64,000 nt of DNA, taken from JADZAI01 sp964390465. GTDB taxonomy: Bacteria; Pseudomonadota; Alphaproteobacteria; Micropepsales; Micropepsaceae. The stretch lies in assembly GCA_964390465.1 (NCBI GenBank), contig CAYMIJ010000002.1:62001-126000 (forward strand). Direction: 5' to 3'. The notes beneath the pieces were generated by a model. That model saw nothing but the letters and a program-made list of their open reading frames with translations. It made no database searches and had not been told where the DNA came from. Made by a program: the position numbers and the translations under genes. Positions 31,612 through 40,501 of the stretch are shown piece after piece. Numbering within the stretch: the stretch's first letter is position 1; every line of letters starts with the position of its first letter.

Positions 31612-33120
31612 GTGCAGGCAGACCGCAAAAGAGTGTGGGTGATCGCGGCGGCTTCGGCCGCCGCCTTCGTTCTGCTGTGTCTTTTGGCGCTCTGGCTTGA
31701 ATCTGCGTCCATTGAACAGGATCTCAATGCCCGTGCCACGGCGGCGTTGACGGCCAGCGGGGCACAGGGCGTTACGGTTCACGTCGAAGGCCGCACGGCG
31801 GTTCTGGAAGGCAGGCCGACCGACGAAGCCTCAAAGGCGGCGGCCATCGGAGCCATTTCAGCGTTGGACGGTATCGCCGGTGTTGAGGATCGCACCGCCA
31901 CGGCCCCCGCTGGGGGGGCGCCTCTGCCCAGCGCTGTCTATCATTTTGATGCTGAATGGGATGGCCGCACGCTCGCGTTGCATGGCCAGATGCCCACGGC
32001 CGAGGCCCGCGCCGATGTCGTGCGCCATGCCCGTGATACATTTCCGAAGGTTGATCTGGTGGACGGCATGTCCATTGCCGCCGGTGCACCGGACGAATTA
32101 TGGCCAGCCATCGCGATGGCGGCCATCGACGCCTTTGCGGCCATGACCCACGGCAACGTGACGCTCGATGTGCATCACATGCATTTGAAGGGTGAATCGG
32201 TGAACGCCGATGGCCGGGCCGAGGTCAGCGACATCATGCAGGGCCTGCCGCCGCCTTACGAGGCATCCTTCGACGTGACGATCAGTCCCGGCCTGCGCGA
32301 AACGGTTGATGCGCCACCGCCTTATGCGTTCGCTGCGGCCTTCGATGGCCTCAGCGTGGCGCTGTCGGGGGCAATGCCATCTGAGCCCGTGCGCAGCGAA
32401 TTGCTGGCGGTGCTGGCGACAGCCCTTCCCGGCAAGCCGGTCAGCGACAGGACGGTGCTTGATCCTTCTGCGCCGGATGGTGCCTGGGCCGATGCGATGA
32501 CGGGCGCGCTGAAGCTTCTGGGGCGCACGACCACGGCGCGGCTGACGGTCAGTGGCCGTGAAATGGCATTCGAAGCCGTGGTGCCCGACAGTGGCGCGCG
32601 CACGGCGATCGCCACGGCGCTGGCCGCATTGCCGGCTGCCTATCAGGTGGCGCTGCGGCTGACGGTGGCCGGTCAGGCACCGGATGACCTGATGCTGATC
32701 GGTGGCGCGGGCCGGAAGGATGGCGGGCCTGCTTCGGCGGATGCCGCCGCATTGGCTGCGGCCTGTCAGACGTCCTTTGACGAAGCCCTGCGCGCTGCCC
32801 CGATTGTTTTCGAGAGCGCCTCGGCGGCGCTGCCTGCCAGCGCGGCAGAGACCATCCGCCAGATGGCCAATACCGCTGCCACCTGTCCGGGTGCGAAATT
32901 GCAGATCGCTGGCCACACCGATGCCTCGGGCCGCGAGCCGCAGAATGTCAGCCTGTCGGCGGATCGCGCCAAGGCTGTCGCGACGGCGCTGGCGGCGGCC
33001 GGTGTGGATGGCGCGCGTCTCACGGCCAAAGGCTTTGGTTCCACGCGCCCCGTTGCTGCCAATGACACCGATGAAAACAAGGCACGTAATCGCAGGATTG
33101 AGGTGATCGTCCGGCCATGA
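31612..33120 (+). CDS. BON-domain and OmpA-domain envelope protein
   Basis: 502 residues from GTG 31612. An N-terminal anchor (VIAAASAAAFVLLCLLALWL) is followed by several BON-like alpha/beta repeats (QDLNARATAAL...GVTVHVEG is one) and a C-terminal OmpA domain with LQIAGHTDASG and RAKAVATAL...NRRIEVIV, which bind peptidoglycan diaminopimelate. The architecture resembles inner-membrane-anchored OmpATb/ArfA-like proteins rather than beta-barrel OmpA. It overlaps the next gene by 4 nt (ATGA). Role inferred: linking membrane and peptidoglycan. Confidence 0.8.
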   Translation: MQADRKRVWVIAAASAAAFVLLCLLALWLESASIEQDLNARATAALTASGAQGVTVHVEGRTAVLEGRPTDEASKAAAIGAISALDGIAGVEDRTATAPAGGAPLPSAVYHFDAEWDGRTLALHGQMPTAEARADVVRHARDTFPKVDLVDGMSIAAGAPDELWPAIAMAAIDAFAAMTHGNVTLDVHHMHLKGESVNADGRAEVSDIMQGLPPPYEASFDVTISPGLRETVDAPPPYAFAAAFDGLSVALSGAMPSEPVRSELLAVLATALPGKPVSDRTVLDPSAPDGAWADAMTGALKLLGRTTTARLTVSGREMAFEAVVPDSGARTAIATALAALPAAYQVALRLTVAGQAPDDLMLIGGAGRKDGGPASADAAALAAACQTSFDEALRAAPIVFESASAALPASAAETIRQMANTAATCPGAKLQIAGHTDASGREPQNVSLSADRAKAVATALAAAGVDGARLTAKGFGSTRPVAANDTDENKARNRRIEVIVRP

Positions 33121-33929
33121 CCTATCTCATCGGCGAAATCATACTGTATCTGCTGCTGGCTCTGGCGCTGGGCCTGCTGGCAGGCTGGCTGCTGCGCGGC
33201 CTCTCCGACACCAGCAAGATCACCAATGCCAGTGCCGCCGAATGGTCGGGCCGGATGTCGACGGCTGAAGCGGATTACGAGGCAAGGGCGCTGACGGCGG
33301 AAGCCACCATGGCGCGGCTGAGAGCTGACCTTGCTGCGGCAGAATCACGCGCCGCTGTGCCGCCTGTCCCGGCTCCGGATGCTGGTCTCGCCAGCACCTT
33401 GCGGGCGGCTGAGGCTCTGGCCGAGGAACGTGCTCAGGCCCTTTCGCGCGCACAGGCCGCGCTGCAGATGGCGAACGATCAGGCGCTGCATCGTGTCGCG
33501 GCGGCGGAAGATGAAATGGTCAGGTTGCGCAACGCACTGGAAGAATCCGAAGCGCGCGCTGCCACGCCTGCCGGGCCCATCGATGATGGCCGCCTGAGCG
33601 CGCTGGAAGCTGAAATCGCGCGACTTCAGGCCCTGAATGCGGAACTGGAAAACACCTCTGTCCCGCGTCCCGTGGCTCCGGTCAAAGCGCGCAAGGCCCG
33701 CACGATGCCGGAAGGCGAGGATGATCTGTTGATGCTGTCAGGCCTTGGCCCTGTCATGGAGCGCGCGCTGCGCGGGGCAGGCATCAGCACATACAAGGCG
33801 CTGGCAGATATGAGCGATGACGATGCCAAGGCGCTGACGGTGCGGATCGGCAATCATTTTGCCGACCGCTTTCAGAAGGAAGGCTGGGCTGCCAAGGCCC
33901 GTGCCGCTCACACAGCGAAATACGGCTGA
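33117..33929 (+). CDS. Membrane-anchored coiled-coil protein with C-terminal helix-hairpin-helix domain
   Basis: 270 residues: an N-terminal membrane span (IILYLLLALALGLLAGWLL), an Ala/Glu/Arg-rich coiled coil (about 40-190), and a C-terminal module LLMLSGLGPVMERALRGAGISTYKAL, the double helix-hairpin-helix seen fused to L21-type and flap-endonuclease-like proteins. The module in such proteins may bind nucleic acid or protein. Coupled to the BON/OmpA gene by a 4-nt overlap, so the pair probably forms one envelope complex. Confidence 0.7.
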   Translation: MTYLIGEIILYLLLALALGLLAGWLLRGLSDTSKITNASAAEWSGRMSTAEADYEARALTAEATMARLRADLAAAESRAAVPPVPAPDAGLASTLRAAEALAEERAQALSRAQAALQMANDQALHRVAAAEDEMVRLRNALEESEARAATPAGPIDDGRLSALEAEIARLQALNAELENTSVPRPVAPVKARKARTMPEGEDDLLMLSGLGPVMERALRGAGISTYKALADMSDDDAKALTVRIGNHFADRFQKEGWAAKARAAHTAKYG

Positions 33930-33942
33930 GGCGCCGGAACGT

Positions 33943-34317
33943 TCAGGGATTGCTTTTCAGGTAAGCGATCACGGCTGCGCGATCCTCGGCCTTGGGCAAT
34001 CCAGCAAAGGCCATCTTGGTGCCCTTCACCATTTCCATCGGCTTGGTCAGATAGGTGTCGAGCACCTGCTCGGTCCATACCGGGTTGGCCGCGCCGAAAT
34101 CCTTCATTGCCTGTGAATAGTTGAAGTCGGCCATGGTCGCCGGTGCGCGCCCGACGATGCCGTTCAGCACCGGGCCGACCTTGTTCTTGGCGTCCGGGCC
34201 AACGGCATGACAGGTGGCGCATTTGGCAAAGACAGCCTTGCCTGCGTCTTCAAGTTCACCGGCCATGGCGGCGGGTGTGGTCAGCGCAAGGACAGCAGCA
34301 AGAACGGCGATACGCAT
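33943..34317 (-). CDS. Class I c-type cytochrome (c2/c550-like)
   Basis: 124 residues: signal peptide ending AMA, heme motif CATCH near residue 33, and axial methionine in GTKMAFAG near residue 100. Length and the KVGPVLNGIVGR block match periplasmic electron-carrier cytochromes c2. Heme attachment would use the Ccm system encoded at 16.7-19.4 kb. Confidence 0.93.
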   Translation of the reverse strand: MRIAVLAAVLALTTPAAMAGELEDAGKAVFAKCATCHAVGPDAKNKVGPVLNGIVGRAPATMADFNYSQAMKDFGAANPVWTEQVLDTYLTKPMEMVKGTKMAFAGLPKAEDRAAVIAYLKSNP

Positions 34318-34469
34318 CAGAACAGCTCCGGGCAGAAATAATAGTCACCTTCATACATCGGCAAAGATGAACCTAAGGAAAACGGCGTATCACGCCTTGT
34401 TTCAGGTCAAACACGAGGCTTGATTCCGGCATGGGTCATGCGAAAGCTGTGTGACCTCAGGAGAGCGTC
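34318..34469. promoter_or_regulatory. Divergent intergenic region between cytochrome c and FecR gene
   Basis: 152 bp holding the promoters of both divergent genes. There is an inverted repeat GGCGTATCACGCC at 34383-34395. No further assignment is possible. Confidence 0.35.
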
Positions 34470-35213
34470 ATGGATCTTAACCGTCGCAGTCTCGTTTCCA
34501 TGGTTGCAGCGGCAGCGGTTATTCCGTTGCGGTTTCTCAAGGCTGCTGCGGGCACTGTGCGCGGCGCGGTCACCGGTGTGGTCAACTCGGTGTCCAGCAC
34601 CCGCAAGGATGAACCTGAGGGCACGCCGCCGGTTGCCGTTGCGCAAGGCGATCAAGTGGATGACGGCATGATCCTGCAGACGGGCCGCGAAAGCGCCGTT
34701 GAAATCGCGTTGGTGGATGGCTCGATGGCGGTGATCGGCCAGCGCTCATCCGGCAAGGTGGGCGGTGGGGCTGAGGCTATGGAGCTGACCCAGGGTAATT
34801 TCCGTTTCAAGACAGGGCAGGGCGATGGCGTGAACCGTCAGCTTGCGACCCCCGCGCTTCAGGTGACGCTCAAGGGCACCGACATCGTGGTCAGCGTCGA
34901 TGAAAACCGCACCATCTGCGGGGTGGTGGAGGGGGCGATCACCTGCACCTCGAAAAAGACGGGGGCCTCGGTCGAGGTGCCACAGGGCAAAAGCGTGGTC
35001 TGGGCCAAAGGCTCGTTCGGAGACGGTATTGCAGAGGGTGTCTTCGTGACAGGCGATATTGCCGTGGATCAGGGCATTGAAGCGGCCCGCGCCGCCTGGA
35101 CGCCCGTCGCACCAACCCCGACGCCCGAACCACCGCCGATCCCGACCCCGCCGCGCGATCCAAGGCCAAAGCCGCGCCCCAATCCGCGCACACCGGGAAA
35201 AACCCCGAACTAA
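34470..35213 (+). CDS. FecR-domain protein with twin-arginine-like start and Pro-rich tail
   Basis: 247 residues. The N-terminus has consecutive arginines in NRRSLVS followed by a mild hydrophobic stretch, a possible Tat or uncleaved signal. Residues 50-180 form a FecR-like beta domain (VDDGMILQTGRESAVEIALVDGS, LKGTDIVV), as in proteins that carry the GTDF-type motif without the sigma-regulator context. The tail is Pro-rich (PTPTPEPPPIPTPP) and may cross the periplasm. No ECF sigma gene or TonB receptor is adjacent. Confidence 0.75.
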   Translation: MDLNRRSLVSMVAAAAVIPLRFLKAAAGTVRGAVTGVVNSVSSTRKDEPEGTPPVAVAQGDQVDDGMILQTGRESAVEIALVDGSMAVIGQRSSGKVGGGAEAMELTQGNFRFKTGQGDGVNRQLATPALQVTLKGTDIVVSVDENRTICGVVEGAITCTSKKTGASVEVPQGKSVVWAKGSFGDGIAEGVFVTGDIAVDQGIEAARAAWTPVAPTPTPEPPPIPTPPRDPRPKPRPNPRTPGKTPN

Positions 35214-35270
35214 GGCTGATGCGCGGCGGCCAATGGACTTTCGCATGGGGCGCGGTTATCCACCCGCCCC

Positions 35271-37092
35271 ATGACAGACCAGCGGCATATCCGCAATTTT
35301 TCCATCATCGCGCATATCGATCACGGCAAGTCCACGCTGGCTGATCGGTTGATCCAGCGCACCGGCGCACTCAGTGACCGCGAGATGAAGGCACAGGTGC
35401 TCGACTCGATGGATATCGAGCGCGAGCGCGGCATCACGATCAAAGCGCAGACTGTCCGGCTCGATTATGTGGCCAGCGATGGGCAGACCTATGTGTTGAA
35501 CCTCATGGACACGCCCGGCCATGTGGACTTCGCCTATGAAGTCTCGCGCTGCCTCGCGGCCTGCGAGGGCGCGCTGCTGGTGGTGGACGCCAGTCAGGGC
35601 GTCGAAGCGCAGACCCTCGCCAATGTCTATCAGGCGCTCGACAACAATCTGGAAATCGTGCCGGTCCTTAACAAGATCGACCTGCCCGCCGCCGAGCCTG
35701 AGCGCATCAAGCAGCAGATCGAAGATGTGATCGGCCTTGACGCCTCTGATGCCCTGCAGATTTCCGCCAAGACCGGCATTGGCATCGACACGGTGCTGGA
35801 AGCTATCGTCTCCCGACTGCCCGCGCCAAAGGGTGATGCGGCGGCCCCACTCAAGGCGCTGCTGATCGACAGCTGGTATGATCCCTATCTGGGCGTCGTG
35901 GTGCTGTTCCGCGTGGTCGATGGCGCAATCAAGAAGGGTCAGAAGATCCGCCTCGTTTCCACCAATGCGGTCTATCAGATCGAACGGCTTGGTGTGTTCC
36001 GGCCCAAGATGCAGATGTTTGACGCGCTGGGGCCGGGCGAGGTCGGGTTCTTCACCGCCGCCATCAAGCAGGTCGCCGACACCCGCATCGGCGACACCAT
36101 CGTTGACGAGCGCAATCTCAACGCCACGCAGTTGCCCGGCTTCAAGGACGCGCAGTCGGTGGTGTTCTGCGGCCTTTTTCCCGTGGACGCCGCCGAGTTC
36201 GAGGATCTGCGCGAGGCCATCGCCAAGCTGCGCCTGAACGACGCCAGCTTCACGTACGAGATGGAATCCTCCGCCGCGCTCGGTTTCGGCTTCCGCTGCG
36301 GCTTTCTTGGCCTTCTGCATCTCGACATCATCCGCGAACGGCTGGAGCGCGAGTTCAATCTCGATCTCATCACCACCGCGCCCTCGGTCGTCTATAAGAT
36401 CTACATGCGCGGCGGCGAGGTGATCGAGCTGCACAATCCGGCTGACATGCCGGACGTGATGCAGATCGAAAAGATCGAGGAACCCTGGATCAAGGCGACC
36501 ATCCTGGTGCCGGATGAATATCTCGGCAGTGTGCTGAAGCTGTGCGAGGACCGGCGTGGTCGTCAGATTGATCTCACCTATGCGGGCAACCGCGCCATGC
36601 TGGTCTACGCGCTGCCGCTCAATGAAGTGGTGTTCGATTTCTACGACCGGCTGAAGTCGGTCAGCCGTGGCTATGCCAGCTTCGACTACAACATCACGGG
36701 TTATGAGGAAGGCGACCTCGTGAAGATGTCNNNNNNNNNNGAAGATGTCGATCCTGGTGAATGCTGAACCCGTCGATGCGCTTTCCATGATTGTGCATCG
36801 GGCGCGCGCTGAAATGCGCGGACGGCAGATGTGCGAGAAGCTGAAGGATCTCATTCCGCAGCACCTCTTCCAGATTCCCATTCAGGCGGCGATCGGCGGC
36901 AAGATCATCGCCCGCGAAACCATCCGCGCCTTGCGCAAGGACGTGACGGCCAAGTGCTATGGCGGTGACATCTCGCGCAAGCGCAAGCTGCTCGACAAGC
37001 AGAAGGAAGGCAAAAAGAAGATGCGGCAGTTCGGCAAGGTCGACATTCCGCAGGAAGCCTTCATCGCCGCCCTCAAGATGGACGAAAACTGA
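35271..37092 (+). CDS. lepA: Elongation factor 4 (LepA), interrupted by an assembly gap
   Basis: LepA/EF4 is a ribosome-associated GTPase. G1 is AHIDHGKST, G2 contains RGITIK, G3 is DTPGHVD and G4 is NKID; the EF4-specific C-terminal domain ends KKMRQFGKVDIPQEAFIAALK. As written the frame breaks at the N10 block (36731-36740), but the nine bases before it (GAAGATGTC) are repeated right after it. Removing the Ns and one copy (19 nt) gives an unbroken 600-residue frame reading GDLVKMSILVNAEPVDA, normal length for LepA. The gene is therefore most likely intact. Confidence 0.95.
36731..36740. other. Assembly gap (10 Ns) inside lepA
   Basis: Ten Ns with GAAGATGTC on both sides (36722-36730 and 36741-36749). 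The contig ends appear to overlap by nine bases, so no sequence is missing and the true spacing is 19 nt shorter. Confidence 0.95.
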
Positions 37093-37127
37093 CGCCTACC
37101 CGCATAGGATCTCACCCTAAAAGAGGT

Positions 37128-37688
37128 TCATTGCGGATGGTCGGGCAACACTTGGGCTTTATTGAGGGCATATACGGTTCGCTGAATAAGTCTGCTTAAT
37201 CGAGTTGCCAGTATGGCAAATCGACGCAATTCGATAAGGCTGTAAATCCGGCGGCGACAAATAATGCTCCCGCCGTTTTCTCGAAAATCGACAAACTCGA
37301 ACCCCCTTCTTGGTGCCAGCGTCATTTTGCTGTGCGCCATTATATTACGCAGCTCATCTTGCTCAGCAATTCGGTCAAGAATTTTTACTCCCACCTTAAG
37401 CCAAGGGTTAAGGGGACCGTTTATTTTTAGGGCCGCTTGCATATATTCCCGTCGATCTCTCAGTTTCTTGGGGAACGAGCGCCGCAAGGCACCGCCGTAT
37501 TCATCTAAATATGAAGATCTTATAACGAGATCTGTAAGTGACGTATCTACATAAGCCCAAGCAGATACGATCACGCCCCTATATAATAAAGCATTTCGCA
37601 TATCGATATCGGCAACCCACGGATTGATCTCCAACAAGAAAGAAGTCCTGTCCGGGTCGCGGTCATATAATCTTTTCTCTTCGATCAT
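37128..37688 (-). CDS. HEPN-like protein, A/T-rich (candidate accessory gene)
   Basis: 186 residues from ATG 37688 (a TTG at 37730 would add 14). The helical protein contains DELRNIMAHS, an R-x4-H motif as found in HEPN domains, many of which are RNases or toxins of defence and toxin-antitoxin systems. A second helix pair (YSLIELRRFAILATRLSRLIQRT) is also HEPN-like. Base composition departs from its neighbours (20 G/C of 60 at 37501-37560), a sign of recent acquisition. Whether it cuts RNA cannot be read from sequence. It stands between lepA (convergent) and a DUF4160-DUF2442 pair (divergent). Confidence 0.6.
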   Translation of the reverse strand: MIEEKRLYDRDPDRTSFLLEINPWVADIDMRNALLYRGVIVSAWAYVDTSLTDLVIRSSYLDEYGGALRRSFPKKLRDRREYMQAALKINGPLNPWLKVGVKILDRIAEQDELRNIMAHSKMTLAPRRGFEFVDFRENGGSIICRRRIYSLIELRRFAILATRLSRLIQRTVYALNKAQVLPDHPQ

Positions 37689-37788
37689 TATTATTGCACG
37701 CTCTTTGATTGGCGTTGAAAGTTCGTACAAACAAATAGCATGTCAGGTCGCTTCTTGAAAAACCCATCATGATAGGTTATCATCTGTC

Positions 37789-38037
37789 ATGGTCACGGTT
37801 GATCGAGTGGCGAACTTCAGGATCGTGATCTTTCTCAACGATCACCAGCCTGCGCACGTCCACGTTTTTGGCGTTGGTGAAGCCAAGATCAATCTGGCCG
37901 GTCCGAAAGGCATGCCGGAACTTGTTATGGCTCACGGAATGAGTCGCGCCGACATCCGACTTGCCATGCAGATCGTGACGGAACGTCGCGATGCGTTATT
38001 CAAGCATTGGGAGATGATTCATGGCCCATCTGTCTGA
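37789..38037 (+). CDS. DUF4160 domain protein
   Basis: 82 residues with the compact DUF4160 pattern: an opening IVIFLNDHQPAHVHVFG, where two histidines follow a D-H-x-P core, and AKINLAG. DUF4160 genes are usually found immediately before DUF2442 genes, as here, and the pair behaves like a toxin-antitoxin module by context. It overlaps the next gene by 17 nt. Biochemical activity is unknown. Confidence 0.85.
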   Translation: MVTVDRVANFRIVIFLNDHQPAHVHVFGVGEAKINLAGPKGMPELVMAHGMSRADIRLAMQIVTERRDALFKHWEMIHGPSV

Positions 38038-38422
38038 TCGCAATATCGACGCCGCACTGGCGCGAGGCGCTGTCTTTCGGGCCCACGAACCGCATGCTAT
38101 TGCCGCGCGCTATGACCGGCGCAAACAGCGTGTCGTGGTAGAATTGTCCAATGGCTGCACCTTCGCCTTTCCCCCTTCATTGGCAGAAGGCCTCACAGAT
38201 GCAACCCCGGATGAATTGGCCTTGATCGAGATTCTCGGCGCTGGAACAGGTCTTCACTGGGAAGTTTTGGACGTCGATCTTTCGGTGCTGGGTCTGCTCA
38301 GTGGTCTGTTCGGTACGACCGCATGGATGGCGCGCCGGGCAGGGCAGGCAACTTCGCCAGCCAAGGCGCGCGCGTCCCGTTCAAACGGGGCCAAGGGCGG
38401 CCGGCCGCGCAAGGCCGGATAA
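38021..38422 (+). CDS. DUF2442 domain protein with basic C-terminal tail
   Basis: 133 residues. The core (VVVELSNGCTFAFPPSLAEGL, GLHWEVLDVDLSV) is DUF2442. The family is often about 80 residues, and here extra C-terminal sequence is present: a hydrophobic patch (GLLSGLFGTTAWM) and a basic tail (SNGAKGGRPRKAG) with an AT-hook-like GRPRK, suggesting DNA binding and perhaps autoregulation. Partner of the DUF4160 protein. Confidence 0.82.
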   Translation: MAHLSDRNIDAALARGAVFRAHEPHAIAARYDRRKQRVVVELSNGCTFAFPPSLAEGLTDATPDELALIEILGAGTGLHWEVLDVDLSVLGLLSGLFGTTAWMARRAGQATSPAKARASRSNGAKGGRPRKAG

Positions 38423-38732
38423 AGCCACCTTCCTGCGCATCTGTGACGCAGCGCGAAAATCTTGACTACGAGACAATAATCCTATCTACTCTCCCGTTGA
38501 TAGGGATGGGGGTAATACGAAGCACGGGCGGGCAGGGGATGGCGGGCGAGGCCGGTCAGCGATTTTCGGCATTATGTCCACTTTTCGAGGTTCAACCTCC
38601 AGCGATGAGGAAAATGGCCATTTCACCCCCCCTCCCCCCATATCCCAGTGACAAACGAACAAATATTATTTCGCCACCCAGAAATAAAATGTCGCCGCGC
38701 AACCCGGCACCCTCAGCAGCTGAGATGGGCAC
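38423..38732. other. Non-coding stretch after the DUF2442 gene
   Basis: 310 bp with no convincing gene. It contains a possible promoter (TTGACT at about 38462 with TATCTA 15-16 bp downstream), G- and C-runs near 38503-38515 and 38627-38638, and an A/T-rich patch (ACAAATATTATTT) near 38657. Composition is uneven, consistent with the edge of an acquired segment. Confidence 0.4.
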
Positions 38733-39863
38733 TCACGCCCGCTTTTCGATCCACGCCGTCATCAGGTCGATGGCGGCGTCACGGATGGCCCGGCTGTCCT
38801 CGAAATAATGCTGACCCTTGATGAGGTGGAGTTCCCTGTCCGCCGAACCGATGAACGAATGGATCAGTTTCGCATCGGAAGGAAACACCCCGGTATCTGC
38901 CAGGCCCTGCACCACCAGCGCCGGCTCGGTCAGTTTGGCGAGGTGGGGTTTGCCCTGACATTTGGATGTTTCCAGGCTCCACATATTCAGCCAGGTTCGC
39001 AGCGTGTTGGCACGGCCAATCGAAGGCGAGCGGTTCGCAATGGCCGGATGGCCGCGATAGCACATCGGTGTCACGCGCTCCGATGGGTCGATGGTCCCGT
39101 CCATGCAGCGCAGATCGCCCCAAACCCGGAACAGCGGGAAGATGCGGTCAGGAATACCTGCCGCGTTCAGCCGCTTCAGTTCCGCCTTCGCCCAATCGGT
39201 GATGCACTGGTTGCGTGTGCGCTGCGCCGCGCGATAGCGGGCGATGAAGTCAGCGCTGTAAGGCGGGCCGTTATCAGGGTTGAACGGGTTGAGGCTTTCA
39301 TCCGTCGCCACAGGGTCGTTCTCGTCCGTCACCGACGCATCCATCCAGTCGGTCAGCACTTCGGGGCGGCCCTGATGGGCGTTCATGGAAATGTAGAGGT
39401 CACCTTTGATGAGGCTTGCCAGCGCCTCATGCGCCGCGCCTTTCAGGCCGGTGTGCAAAGTGGGTTGAATGGCCTCCGCCTGATAGGCCCCCATCAGCGA
39501 TCCGCCACCGGAATTGCCAAGGATCACCACGGTCTCGGCGCCCGCTTCCTGCTTCAGCCAGTTGATACCTGCGCCGATATCGATCAGCGCGTGTTCCAGC
39601 AGGAACATGTCTTCGGCACCGCGAAAGCGCGTGTTCCAGCCAAGGAAGCCGAAACCGCGCGCTGCAAAGTAAGGGGCTGCATAGTGTTCGGCAAAATCCA
39701 CATTGTAATGCGTGGCGATCAGCGCGACGCGCGGCGCCTTGCCCTTCGGCGTCCAGTAGAGCCCCTGACATGGATTGCCGCCTGCGCCGGCGCGTGGGGC
39801 GGTGACACTGGCGAAGCTGACGAACTGCCGGTCCACCCGCGCCAGAAGATCGCTGTCATCCAT
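38733..39863 (-). CDS. Alpha/beta hydrolase family protein
   Basis: 376 residues. N-terminal substrate cap, then ATHYNVDFAEHYAAPYFAARG, the nucleophile elbow GNSGGGS with serine near residue 121, and a distal LIHSFIGSADRELHLIKGQHYFE that should hold the catalytic acid and histidine. No signal peptide. The size and large middle insertion fit ester or lactone hydrolases of xenobiotic or lipid metabolism, but the substrate is open. The gene is divergent from the VOC protein at 39956. Confidence 0.75.
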   Translation of the reverse strand: MDDSDLLARVDRQFVSFASVTAPRAGAGGNPCQGLYWTPKGKAPRVALIATHYNVDFAEHYAAPYFAARGFGFLGWNTRFRGAEDMFLLEHALIDIGAGINWLKQEAGAETVVILGNSGGGSLMGAYQAEAIQPTLHTGLKGAAHEALASLIKGDLYISMNAHQGRPEVLTDWMDASVTDENDPVATDESLNPFNPDNGPPYSADFIARYRAAQRTRNQCITDWAKAELKRLNAAGIPDRIFPLFRVWGDLRCMDGTIDPSERVTPMCYRGHPAIANRSPSIGRANTLRTWLNMWSLETSKCQGKPHLAKLTEPALVVQGLADTGVFPSDAKLIHSFIGSADRELHLIKGQHYFEDSRAIRDAAIDLMTAWIEKRA

Positions 39864-39955
39864 GCTGTCCCCGCTTTTCTGCGGGTATTGAGGAAAGGTT
39901 TGACCCCTTCGTCAATGGGCATAACCTTCCGCCAAAGCCATTGAAGGAGAGCCTC

Positions 39956-40501
39956 ATGCCACGGCCCGTCAATCCCGAATTCGAAATGCGCGGCATCAAT
40001 CACCTCGCGCTGGTCTGCAAGGATATGAAGCGCACGGTCGATTTTTATTCAGGCGTGCTGGGCATGCCGCTGGTGAAAACCATCGAGTTGCCGGGCGGGA
40101 TGGGTCAGCATTTCTTCTTCGATGTTGGCAATGGCGACTGCATCGCTTTTTTCTGGTTTGCGGACGCGCCGCCCGCCGCGCCGGGCATCGCTTCGCCGCA
40201 GGCTCTGCCGACTGAAGGGTCCATGACAACCGCGCATGGCTCGATGAACCACGTTGCCATCAACGTGCCCGCCGAAAAGTTCGACGCCTATTACGAGAAG
40301 CTGAAGGCCAAGGGGCTCAATCCATCCATGGTGCTCAACCATGACGATTCCGAATATCAGGTCAGCCGTGAAGTGACGGACAATGTCTTTGTGCGCTCGG
40401 TCTATTTCTTTGACCCTGACGGCATCTGTCTGGAGTTCGCGTCATGGACGCGCGATCTGGATGCGCGTGATCTTGGCGTGACACCGCGCTCAGTGGCGTG
40501 A
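39956..40501 (+). CDS. VOC/glyoxalase superfamily protein
   Basis: 181 residues from ATG 39956, with GGAGAG 7 nt before it. Two beta-alpha-beta-beta-beta halves: INHLALVCKDMKRTVDFYSGVLGM, where His is the first metal ligand, and NHVAINVPAEKFDAYYEKL with a later YFFDPDGICLEF providing Glu. This is the vicinal-oxygen-chelate pattern of glyoxalases and extradiol dioxygenases. It is preceded divergently by the hydrolase at 38733, so the two may act in one degradative route. Confidence 0.85.
   Translation: MPRPVNPEFEMRGINHLALVCKDMKRTVDFYSGVLGMPLVKTIELPGGMGQHFFFDVGNGDCIAFFWFADAPPAAPGIASPQALPTEGSMTTAHGSMNHVAINVPAEKFDAYYEKLKAKGLNPSMVLNHDDSEYQVSREVTDNVFVRSVYFFDPDGICLEFASWTRDLDARDLGVTPRSVA

Noticed and set aside
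34470..35213. FecR as part of an iron-siderophore signalling system
   Set aside because: No ECF sigma factor or TonB-dependent receptor is adjacent, and the protein has a Pro-rich tail rather than the usual FecR layout.
35256..36881. Very long open frame on the minus strand through lepA
   Set aside because: It mirrors the codon structure of lepA and crosses the N block; its translation is repetitive in H/D/R and lacks any domain, as expected of an antisense shadow of a high-GC gene.
38808..39944. Long plus-strand frame opposite the alpha/beta hydrolase
   Set aside because: The minus strand has a full hydrolase with the GNSGGGS elbow; the plus frame is an antisense shadow.
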